Of a stretch of 64,000 nucleotides of DNA, positions 13,102 through 24,300 are shown piece by piece. The translations under genes and the position numbers were made by a program. Numbering within the stretch: position 1 is the stretch's first letter; each line of letters opens with the position of its first letter. Source of the DNA: Paraspadella gotoi (lineage: Eukaryota > Chaetognatha); the NCBI GenBank assembly GCA_051294375.1, contig CM119266.1, forward strand, positions 19,042,611 to 19,106,610, given 5' to 3'. Under the pieces are notes generated by a model, which saw only the letters and a program-made list of their open reading frames with translations, had not been told where the DNA came from and made no database searches.

Positions 13102-16100
13102 ATGTCGCCTCCCAGCGGTGCCGCGGTGAATCCCATCCCCGATTCAACGCCACAGAATCCTGACTTTCATCTAAATTGGCGTGATCAGTGTGAAAGCCGT
13201 TCGCGCGGCGCCGGACCCCAGATTCAGACGAGCACGCCGCGAACTCGAAATACTGAATCTGGGGTTCATTTAGTGGAAGTGACGCGATGCTGCCGATTGG
13301 CTCGATGGTTGCCTATTCTTCGAGGTACCAAAATTTGGTGCGTTCAGGTAAAGTTGGCTTATTGTACTTTATTTTTTGGCTTATTGATTTTATTTCATCA
13401 TTTATGATAATTTATTTTATCAATTTTTTGAGAATTAAAAAAAAAACGAAGAATTGCCTTATAGGCTTATATTTATAAAGCGATGAACAGCAATATTTGA
13501 TACATACATATAGTTATAAATTTCAACTGATTTTTAAATTTGATATAATTTTTATAAAATTTTAAACAGAACTTTTCCTTATCGGGCTTATGCTTTGTTC
13601 ACTGTCTTTTTTCTTTATACTTTATAGTTAAGTAGAGTTTTGATCCAACTATCCTAGGATATTTGCGGTATGGTCTGTGCCATTTTGACTTGGATTTTGA
13701 TCTCCTACGCCTTTTTCGTTGTTGTTTTTGTGATACTCCTGCCCGACATCGAAACTTTCTACAACTTCGCCAACGTACTCCTCTTCGTCTCATTAGCTTT
13801 TTTGGCTACGGTCTCGCATCTTAGAGCCATGATCACGGATCCAGTTCGTAAATTTGTATTACCTCTTGCTCATTTAAAAATATGTAATTAACTGACCTTA
13901 TTTCACAATACAGGGTGCTATTCCCATGGGAAACGCGACTCAAGAGAATATCCAGCGTCTTGGTCTCAAAGGTGCTAATTTTAAATTAGATACCAAACAA
14001 AAGACAAAATTTCTGAAATCCGTAAGATTCTGATATTATGTGAACCTTATTTTTGCACAGATGGGCAAATCGTTTACAAGTGTTCGAAATGCTGCAGCTT
14101 AAAGCCAGAGAGAGCGCATCACTGCAGCGTTTGCCAAAGATGCATTCGTAAAATGGATCATCACTGCCCTTGGGTCAACAACTGCGTTGGCGAAAATAAC
14201 CAGAAATACTTCGTCTTGTTCACAGTTAGTTTGGTTCTGTTGGCGACTTGGCATATATTTTAAATTGGATATTAACTAATTAAGGAAACCTTTATTTCTC
14301 CCTTAGTTTTACATCGCTTTGATTTCTATTCACTCCATCATTCTGGTCATTTTTCATTTTGTGACTTGCATGAAAAAAGAGTGGAAAGGTAAGGCGTGTT
14401 GCATGGTTACTAACCATTGGTTGGCTCGTTTAAACTGAAGTACGATGATCTGTTTTCATTAATTTATGTCATTGCCAGACGCAAAGTTGTCGCCGTGATT
14501 TGTTATTGCCCATATACAATATGGGACTATTAAAACAGTTACGTCAATTGAAAAGGTTAATAGTTTAAAAGGTACCAAAAAAAGTTGTTTTGACTCCTTT
14601 TTAATTATTTGAAGTGGTGTGCAAAAGTGATGAACAAATAAAAATAGGAAGTATTATGGAAGAAAAAACTGTCATAAGGTCATACTCAATGATCGTTTAT
14701 TAATTTTAAAATATTATAATTCATGGTCACCAAGCATTTTTTTATTGATTTTTGCGCAGTGCGCACCTTTTTGGCTCGCAGAACTGCGGGAAAGACTCAT
14801 TAATATTCTTTTTGCCAATCGACTAAATTTCTAATCGGCTGAAGCGCGGAAAAAATTGTGAGGCCGCTAATAAATTATAAAAGAAAATTAATGTAAATAC
14901 TTACACTAAAAGTTTTTAAAATTGGATAATTATTGAATAATTATTTTAACTAATATACTTTCCATAGTTTTCTAAAAAATCTATTTTAAGTTAAATTGAT
15001 TTAACTTTTTGTTTCCATTTTTATTGAAATTGTATATTGTGTTTGTACATAATTATAACCTATAACAACGGTGTGATTTAACTTTCATTCTTGTTTCATT
15101 ATTGCTGATTTTAATGCAGTGCTGTACTTCCTAATAAACTTTTTAAGTACTCAAAGATAAAGAGTAAATCGTATCAATATGCTTGGTAACGCAATGGACG
15201 TACTAAATCTTAATTTATTATTATTAGTTTTGTTAGACAATCTTTTAAACTTTTAAGAGGCTAAGGCGAGTTACTTTTCTTGAGCCTTTGTTTTGAGTGA
15301 AGTGATCGAGAGGAGATTCGGTCGCCTTGCATCTCTGACGGTTCGGATAACCCCCACACTTAGTGTGCCCATTTGGTTTCGTAAAATTGTTCATCAATTG
15401 TTTCGCTACTCATACTTAATAGCCACCGGGTCATTTGCATAATAATTTGAATAAGACTTCCAGTTCTAGCCCTGTCGGAACGAGCCTTGCAAAAGAGTGA
15501 CCTGCCGGTTAAATTTTAACCGTTTGATCGCCGGTAAGCTACCGGATCTGGAGGCTTGCTACCTCAGAATCATAGTTCCGCAAAGCAAGTTGAAAGTTCT
15601 CCCTGATACACTGGAAACACTGGAGGCTAGCTAGTGGCTACACCGTCAGAGGAGCTTGGCAATCTCCTTTCCTATCGCCTATTTGTTAATTTGATCTTCT
15701 TTACCTGATGGTATTAAATTTTAAGGAATCTTCGTATTCAGGTTGCAGCTCGTACTCCCCACCGGCAACCGTCATTCTCATGATGTTTCTCATCTTTGAA
15801 GGCCTACTATTCTCAATATTTACAGCTGTTATGTTCTCAACGCAACTATCGGCAATATGCACTGATGAGACTGTAAGTATGCTCTCCATAATAATTATGT
15901 ATTTGATATGCATTGATAATTTTCAAGGTCTTATTCTCTTTAATATTTTGTTACAAAATTTCCTAATTCTCCCATGTATGTTATTTGTGTGCATGTTGTA
16001 ATGTTTGTGGTTGTAATGAAAATTGTTGCGGTTGTGGTGGTTATGGTTATTTTGATGTAGTGGTTATTGTAGTAATTATTATTGTTATAGTTATTGGAGT

Positions 16101-16703
16101 TGTTATGGTCGAGTCATTAAACTCATTTTTGATGTGGTTGTGTTTTAGTTTCGGAGGTTGTGGTGGTCTTATTCGTTATTCTGATTTTAGTGGTTGTTAA
16201 TGTCGATAAAGCAAACAAAAATATAAGGCAAAAAAAAAAAAACTGGATAAAGAAATGTAAAGCAAAATATATAAGGAAAATAATATTCTGGAAACTGCAG
16301 CTCCAAATTCCTGAGCGCCAGCTCTCGAGAGATGCCTCACACCCCTGGCATCACACCTGTTTCCCCGTTGCCATAATATAAACTTTTTTGTGTACTCTCT
16401 AAAACTTGATTCTTGTTATAATTTTATATTAAAGACACTCGTTTCTGAGCAATGAATTTTTACTTCGCTTCTCTTTATAATTAGTAACTTATTAATACAC
16501 AACCTTATCCTAATTTCATTTCTCCATCCTAATTGCAGGGTATTGAACAACTGAAAAAAGAAGGCGGATCGTGGGGAAAAAAATCACGTTGGGCCAACAT
16601 TAAGTCAGTCTTCGGTTCTCCTTTCTCGGTCAAGTGGTTTTCTCCCTTTCACCCGCCCAACACCCACATGGGCAAGCTCGAACCTTACTTATACTGCGTA
16701 TAA
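13102..16703 (+). CDS. ZDHHC3: Palmitoyltransferase, ZDHHC3/ZDHHC7 type
   Basis: Seven exons join in frame: 13102-13347, 13658-13843, 13914-13971, 14061-14224, 14307-14388, 15742-15872 and 16539-16703, giving about 343 residues. The family transfers palmitate to cysteines of membrane proteins, mainly at the Golgi. The zinc-finger/catalytic block [20 protein letters not shown] followed by [10 protein letters not shown] contains the DHHC motif. It is preceded by two hydrophobic segments and an RAMITDPGA motif, and followed by two more membrane segments and an ICTDETGIEQLKK tail typical of the DHHC3/7 clade. The start ATG 13102 opens a poorly conserved Pro/Ser-rich N-terminus. The exon 2 donor is GTTCGT, which is weak but required by the frame. 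The ZDHHC3-versus-ZDHHC7 choice is not resolvable; an invertebrate probably has one pro-orthologue. Confidence 0.92.
14389..15741. other. Intron of the ZDHHC gene containing a repeat
   Basis: This 1.35 kb intron has a GTAAGG donor. It is AT-rich up to about 15285 and then carries a rearranged R1 repeat (15287-15660). No exon-like frame is visible. Confidence 0.6.
15287..15660. repeat. R1 family repeat, rearranged copy
   Basis: The first part, with GGTCGCCTTGCATCTCTGA and CACACTTAGTGTGCCCAT, is in plus orientation. The later part, TCGGAACGAGCCTTGCAAAA with GAGTGACCTGCCGGTTAAA, is the family's downstream half in inverse orientation. The copy is therefore an internal inversion or two half-copies head to head. 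Confidence 0.55.
15873..16538. other. Last intron of the ZDHHC gene
   Basis: This is low-complexity sequence. A G/T-rich stretch at 15985-16200 is dominated by TGG/TGT/ATT triplets and so is open in several frames, but it has no coding character. Confidence 0.6.
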
Positions 16704-18323
16704 TATTTTTTATTATTTCTATTTTACTGATGTTCTATTCCCTGTCCGAATCGGTTTTTAGTTAGATCTGCATATATTTTATAGCAGATCCGACTCTATA
16801 ATTTATTTTGTCGCTCTTTCGGTCTACCTTTAAATCATTTAGATCATCTCTGAATATTAAATTTTGATGAATTTTGTTTTAAAAAGCTATAAAGTTTAAA
16901 AAAGAATTATAAGAATTGTAGTAAATCCTCCATGCAAAAATAATATTATTTTGATTTGATTATATCATGAATTATGAATCGATCAAAAAAAAATTATTTT
17001 TAATATTTTTGTTTATGAGTTCAAGGTTTATTTTTTGATATATATTATTACTAATATATCATGACTTATCGTTTGATTAACAGATTAATTATTTAAGTCA
17101 GATCCGACATGGTTTTTCTTATAATTTTGTAAACAGTGCTATTAAAGATCATTTTTACCAGAAATACATGTAATTGAATATTTTTTGGGGGAGTTTTTGT
17201 TTAGTTCAATTATTACATAGATCTCCTTAAATTTTTAGCTCTGATAGTGATACAAAACTCCTTTTAAATAGCAGCTTCAGTTACGGGCTTGTTGTACTCG
17301 GAGGCTTAGATTTTGAAGTAGTAGATAATGATCATTGATCACGCAATGCCGATTAAATATTTTGAAAGAGTACAAAATTTCGTGAGTATTGCCCAAATTA
17401 CTATAGAATACTCAATGCGTAAATTATTCAACTGAAAATCAAATTTTATTTCAAATTCAAACAGTACTAGAACAGATTCGTGTGAATATCAAAATATTGT
17501 TACAATTGTAGTCGGCTCTTTAAAATTCGTTGAATATGACAAGAGCTTATACTAGTCATTAAACATTTCGTGTACATCGAATTCATACTTTTTTCCTATA
17601 TTCAAATTCGAAATATAACTTGAAAAATTCTGAAAAATATTAGAAAAAGTCAAAAAAGAAGTTTTTAAAATATTTTACGGTGAGTCAAGAGCTAAGATGA
17701 ACTAGTTAGTCTAGTGTAGACAGCGAATTTTTTTATTTCTATTGAAGCAATAGATTTCAAGACAATAACTAAATGTCTTGGTTTCGATTCCATCTGCGAT
17801 GATATACAGAAGTCTTCATTTCAGAAAATGCTCTCCCAGTTTTTCTGAATTGCATTTATGTCTTAACTAAGTAGAAAAACCATTTTCATAAATTTAAATT
17901 GATTTTTATTCCTTTGAAAATGCTTAGTCCATCATTTTAGATCTATTTTTTGTTATCGGCATGAAAGCTGGCTTGAACCTCTTTTGTTAATGTCCTAGAA
18001 AAATGGGAAAAAAATTTTTTTCTCACTATAATAGATTTACTTTTGTGAACAAGTAAACATTTCTGCCTTTTCTGCAACTGTTCAGGATAAAAAAAAATAG
18101 CAAAATTTAAAAAAAAAATTGGCCTATTCTTCCCCACCTGAGGGGCCCATATCTCGGGTCATAGGGCATGAGTTCATGAAAAATGTTATTTAAGTCGATC
18201 GAGTAGTTTAATCGGAGCCGATTCTCGGTTCGAAATAACGGGAGAGCATTTTTTAATATGAAGCCTTCTGTATTACGTTTCTTGATTTCTCGTCCCAACT
18301 TTCATTGATTATTTCGTCGGAAG
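16704..18323. other. Intergenic stretch, no gene seen
   Basis: Two CAGATCCGAC motifs (about 16784 and 17099) flank an AT-rich stretch and resemble the internal motifs of the 518-1859 element. The rest is unremarkable AT-rich DNA. A short upstream ATG at about 18258 opens a 16-codon frame before the start of the next gene. Confidence 0.5.
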
Positions 18324-21300
18324 ATGTTAAAATCAGCTTCAACTCGGTCGCCGAATTCTCGAGGTCCTCGATCTTCATCGGAAAAGTCGCCGCGTCTTCC
18401 GAAGACTCGATCATTGCCAACTCGGTCCTCTCACTTGCTCCGGAGTCGCTCCGTTTTTCGCCGCTCGCACAAAGGAGGCGGACCTTCTCCCGTTCTATCG
18501 CCGGAACGACTTCGATCCAGAACGCCGCACGACGTTCGCTCGTCGGTGAAACGACAAAAGGGGAGACGTCACGATTGGCGAGATTCCATCCGCGGTCCGC
18601 CGGCGCCTGGCCAATTCGCCCCGCCGCCAAAGACTCTAGCAGTCTGGCGGAACGTGCGTAAAAGGAATAAGACGCGGCGCAATACGAAAAACGAAAGTAC
18701 CAACGCCAACGAGAGAGAGAGCGAGACAAATGAAGCACGGGGAATTGACTCTGAATTCGGTAACGAGTTCGAGATTCATCCGCAAGCGCCGTTAAACGTT
18801 GATTGGGCGGACGAAGACGCCGTTAATGGATTTAGACGGAAAATCCAGCACGCCCACGGGGTCTGGAGAGGTCGGAAAAATTAAAACTTTGAACGCATAT
18901 TTCAGGACTAGAAGATTATTAAAACGAGTCAATTCTTGATAATTATGTTACGTACTTAATTCTGGTCGCGCAAGTGTAATATGAACACCGAACAGACAAC
19001 TGACCGACAGAAAGACAAGGTCTGACTAAAAAGGTTTTTTTTTCGGAACGGTGATTTCCAACGCAGCCGAAAAATATGGTAGCAAATCGTTGTTTCCGAA
19101 AGGTAATCGAAATGAATCCGAAAATCAAGAGGGCGGTACGTCGGCGGCGTGTCCCGCCGCCCCCTCTATCGTCGCCGCCGCTAATGCTCCCTGTCCGCTC
19201 TGTACCCGCGGTCTCTGCAACCTGGCGACACCGGGCGATGCCTGTGCAGATCACAGCGTCGGCGATGACGTCTGTTGCCTCCATCATCTTTGCCTCGAAG
19301 ATGTTGTCAACTTGAGGAAGAGAGAGAGGGCGAAGAAATCCGACATCAAGAAACGATGCACTTGCAAGTGAGGCAGGATAATTAAGATGTAGTAAAAAAG
19401 AATGAAATAAAAAAATATATAAAAAGGGTTAACAACCAATAATTCGGCAGAGAATGCGTACCAGACCGCACGCCTCTTCTCGTGGCCGTCCAGAGAGCGC
19501 GCGACCGTCTCAAGATTGAGCCAGAGGGAACGTACGAGGGTCCGACCCAGGCCGAGCGAACTTGGCTATGGACGCGACTTCCCGACGAGGGTCCCGTGCC
19601 GCAGCGTGGGCGGTGCGGTCGACCCGAGAATGTTCCGCCTGATCTCGTGGTCGGAAAGGCCCCTATATACATGGCAGGACCGAACCCTGGAGAGAGATGG
19701 TCGCAGTTTTTTTTTAAATGGTGAATCTGAAAGGAAAGAATGAAGTATTCTCCACCCAACTCTAAATCTGGGTTTCTTGGCTCCTGATTTGCCAGGTACA
19801 ACCAAGAGAACGACCAGTGGGGTCAGAACATTGAGATGGTCCAAGACGACGACGAATTCCTATTTCAGCCGAAGCCACCGGCGACTCTTTTTCTCGACGT
19901 GGACAAAAAGCGATTGCGTCCGGGGGACGAAGAACGGAAAATTATTCATGACGATTTGAAGGTGACTGATAAGATCGTCAATGTCCAAAGTCAGGGGCAA
20001 GATAGCTTATTTATTAAATGAATATCTAATTTGTATTTTGATACTAGTGCGGAGTACAATAAGTATTCCCCGATCTAATACTTAAGTGGTCTTTTCATAC
20101 AATTGAAACATTCTTTGAAATATTATTCCACTTCATTTATAGGGAAGCAAGGTACTCTGGGAGTGAATAAACGAGACTGAGAGTCTTGATTGAAAACTTG
20201 ATATGTCATCATCTTGTAAGAGTGATGGAGGCCTTAAACCACCAAAGCCTGTCCAAAGTCAGAGGCAAGGTAGTATGGCAACAGCCGGGTTGCCTGGAAT
20301 GCCCATTGGGATGGGGCATCTCACTGTTGGCTTTTGGGGGCTTCCGACCCTCAGTGACGCCTCCAGTCACTGGCGCGGTTACCCTAGGACGGTCTCGCTT
20401 TGCCAACGCAGAGGGAAGTCGTTAGGACTGTGGATGGAACACTACACTTGGGATGGTGTGTTCCCCTCTGAGCCAATGGATTTGGCTGAAGGATGGTGGA
20501 CGTGAGGCGGTGTGAATATACCGCCACAGAATCCCCGGGCCAAGACATCACTCAGGTTCCTCAAGCCTGAGAGGTGTCTGACAAGACTGTTACCATAGTG
20601 GGAGAGAGAGAGAGAGAGCGCGAGTTGTGGGGGCATAGGCGTTTGTCGTAGCGTACCCCAGGGGAATAGGCGTTTGTCGTAGCGTACCCGAAGTCGGCAG
20701 GGCATAGGCGTTTGTCGTAGCGTACCCTGAGAAGGTTGCGTGTTCGATAGTAGGGCTCACCACTTAAGGCAACAGCCGGGTTGCCTGTGATGCCCATTGG
20801 GATGGGGCATCTCACTGTTGGCTTTGGGGGCTTCCGACCCTCAGTGACGCCTCCAGTCACTGGCGCGGTTACCCTAGGACGGTCTCGCTTTGCCAACGCA
20901 GAGGGAAGTCGTTAGGACTGTGGATGGAACACTACACTTGGGATGGTGTGTTCCCCCTCTGAGCCAATGGATTTGGCTGAAGGATGGTGGACGTGAGGCG
21001 GTGTGAATATACCGCCACAGTAGCTTATTTATTAATGAATGGATAATTTTTATATTGGTTGTACCAATTTCATTAACTCTTGTGGACGAACAACTACAAT
21101 ACGGAACCTCGGTCAAACTATTGACCTTACTTTCAACCGCCTGATCTCTCTCTCTCTCTCTTCATGATCAGCTTTGCGCCTGTAAATACCCATTGTTATA
21201 GACTAATCGTTTTAACCACATTAAAGAATAAAGTCATCCTTGATCTGAAAATCTTTGCGTACACACTCTCATAAAGTCTCAATATTAAATATTGTCTTCC

Positions 21301-24300
21301 TCTTTATTTTAATCATTGTTGTCAACCTTTCATCTTTTCATATTACTTTTTCGTTTTCCATGAATACTACTTTAGTACTAGTCCGACAAAGAGAATTTGA
21401 ATAGATTGATTACAATGCTCGCGGGGCAAGGCATGTTCCTTTTTCTTATATCAATCAGGATTCCGGGGAGGTTAAGGGATCTTTTCCGGTGGACGACAAC
21501 CCGAGAAGTTTAGAAGCGGAGATACAGCGACAAGGGTGAGTTTAAAGGGGGGGGGGACGTGGGCGGATTGGCATTAAGGAAGAAATATTTTGGCTTCAGT
21601 TGGATCTGCGATTGCTGCTCTGGAAGATGGAGGCAAAACAGAGAGAATCGCGACATCAAGAAAGCGTTGATTGAATCTCAGAGAAAAGAGAATAAGGAGG
21701 AAGAAGAAGAAGAAGTCGATGTCATAGATGAAGTAGAAGACGATGACAGAGAAGAAATTGAAGAAGAAGATGAGGAAAACCAAGAACATCGTGAGAATCA
21801 ACTTGATGAAAAGACAATACCGATCAGTAGCGAGGCGCTTAGTATGGAGCCCGCCCGCGGATTATCCGCTCCGCTGCAAGCGGTTGGCAGCGGCGGCACG
21901 GGACGTCTAACGATCGGAACTTTCGGGACGGCAGTGAGCGAAGGAGAAATCGTGGGTGGCGCCGAGGGTGCCCATGGCGCCGAACACGACCGATCTACGA
22001 GAACTTTCTTTTCTGGGGAAAAAGAGTATCTTTCTCAAGAAGATGTAACCAACGTTAACAAGAAGTTTAGCAAGCCGGCTTCATCGAAGAACATGTTGCA
22101 AGTAAGAAAAATTTGGGGAAGTTTAAATAACTTGAAGGTTGTAACCTATAGAATAATATTATAATAGTTCAGTTAATATGGTTGCGTTGTCCACAGGAGA
22201 GGCCGCTAATGTCGGGCCCTTCTAACGCCACCTATAAATCGGTTCATTTTGAAAATGTTAACGCCGGTCCTAAACGATTGAATGGCAATAACAACAACTG
22301 CAACGAGGACGAAGATGACGAAGATGACGACTCAGCGCCAATGAAGATCGAAACTCTTGCGTCAATGATCAGCGTGGATGAGTTTCTTCGCCTAGATTTT
22401 TTGTGGGACTGTGTCTGCGTTTCAAGAAGGAAAATAGAGTCGAATATGGTGGACGCCGTGCACCTCGGGGATGTTGGGAACGGCGAGTACGACGGTCACC
22501 CCGTCGTCGAACGAGCCGAGGCACGTGGATTCGTTGCCGCCGTTCTCGACGTCGTCGGCGAATTCGTCATGAACGCGGGTATCCGCGAGAATCTTGTGTG
22601 TGTTGAGTCGACGCTGCGGTCTCTCTACGGCGCACGGTCTCGCCGCGAGATCGATCCTTTTCACGAGCGCCTACTCCGCTGCTGCCAGGAGAACATTTTC
22701 GACTTCGGTCCGCTGCATCGAACTGCTCTGGCAAAACTGCTGATGCTTTTCGCCGCGTTCTGCCGTCGTGAATCCGCTGAGGAGGTGAAGGAGGCCTCGA
22801 CGCAGCCGGCGACTGGGTCGGCCACGCCCCAGTCCGAGCGTCGCACTGCGAAAGAACTTTTTTCCCGCGAAGAGAGAGAACAGATTCGTGAGTTGTGGGC
22901 GCAAATTCGCGACAATGACAATCTCGTGTACAAGATCCTCCGCTCGTGGTTCATAGCGTCCCCATCTCTCCGGCACAAAGTCATTTTAACTCGCAAGATC
23001 AAGTCCTCCCCCTTTGTCACTCTCCTCGAGGCTCAGGATTTCCGCGATCGGTTCCGGTTCGTCTTTCCGCTCCTCAATGTCGTCGTGGAGAAACTCGACT
23101 TCCCCGAGGAGCTCGTGGACGCCCTTGCCAACTTCGAGGCGGAGATCCACTCGTGCTTCATCAATCTGTGCCACGAGGAGCTTCGAGTTTTTACTGACGC
23201 CGTCTTTAATTGCCTCCAAAAGCAATTCGATCAAAAGGATTTCCCTGATCACTTTTCTAATTTTGGGAAATTTCTCGATTTCCTCGAAGAGGCGCTTAAT
23301 GGGAATTTGAGGGAAATGGAGTTGCGGAAGTGGGAGATGGCCCAGCTGGTGCTGCGGCACGAGGAAGAAAAGAGAGCACAGCTGCGTCAGCAACAGCGGA
23401 TGCAGCAACCTTTGCCTGCCAATTTTGTGAAGCGGCCACCGATCGCCAATTCTAACGTTAACGCTTCTTTCGACGACAGCAAGAAAAAAGGGGAAGACAA
23501 TTTGAATCGGAATACGTGCACGGTAGATTGTCCTTTCGATTGCATGAATTCTTGCCCTGCGAGACCCAAGACCGATCACTGGGCCGATATAAGCCTGGCT
23601 GAAGGATATCAGCCACGCTCACTTTCCAAGGAGAGGACCGATACCTTTGCGGTATTGGAAGAGAGTTCTTAAGTTAGGAGTGGTTAAAGTGTTTGATAAT
23701 TAAATATTTTAGTTATTTTTTTATATTTTTTTTCTTTTCGCCTTCGTTTTTTAGAATTATTTGGATCTTGACCTTGAAGGAGATATGCAAAGCCTCGTTT
23801 CCTTCGATCCTAACATGGATAATCACGATAAAGAAAAGCATAGAACAAGTAAGCCGTTTTGATTAAACAAAATATGTTTATTCTATTTATGCCTAAAAAA
23901 CTCAAATTTGTTAATTACGTAGGTGGACACTTATCTACCCTCTCTTATTTCTTGCTAACTTTTGAGCTTCGAAAACATTAACAATTGAACATTGAACATT
24001 CCTTATCACACTTTTAATTTTTTTCTCCTAGATTTAAATATTTCCGATTATTTCCTTCTTTTTATTTTTTTTTTATCCACGATAGTTAATATAGTAGGAG
24101 AGCCACCGTACAGATAACAAAGTCAAAGAAAACGATTTCCATGATTTAGTGATTTTTATTTTCACAAACAAAATGCCATTGTTCGTCACATACTTCAGCG
24201 ACTCTAAAATCCAAGCGGGGTGAAAAAAAATAAACAAAAGAGCACTTCCTTAAGTTGTAAGAAGTTCAAGCCCCCAATCCAAGATCACACAGCTGCTTGA

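Noticed and set aside
15985-16200. 71-codon frame with Cys/Gly at its start
   Set aside because: Lies in a TG-rich intron of the ZDHHC gene; mostly Val/Ile from GTT/ATT runs.
18253-18738. 161-codon minus-strand frame opposite the first exon of the large gene
   Set aside because: The plus-strand exon has matching splice phases and continues through eight more exons; the minus frame is a shadow of GC-rich codons.
20186-20896. Frames within the duplicated repeat at 20.2-20.9 kb
   Set aside because: They are repeated exactly with the element, lie in an intron and show no domain.
22986-23579. 197-codon minus-strand frame opposite the globin-like exon
   Set aside because: Shadow of a 1.46 kb plus-strand exon with consistent phases.
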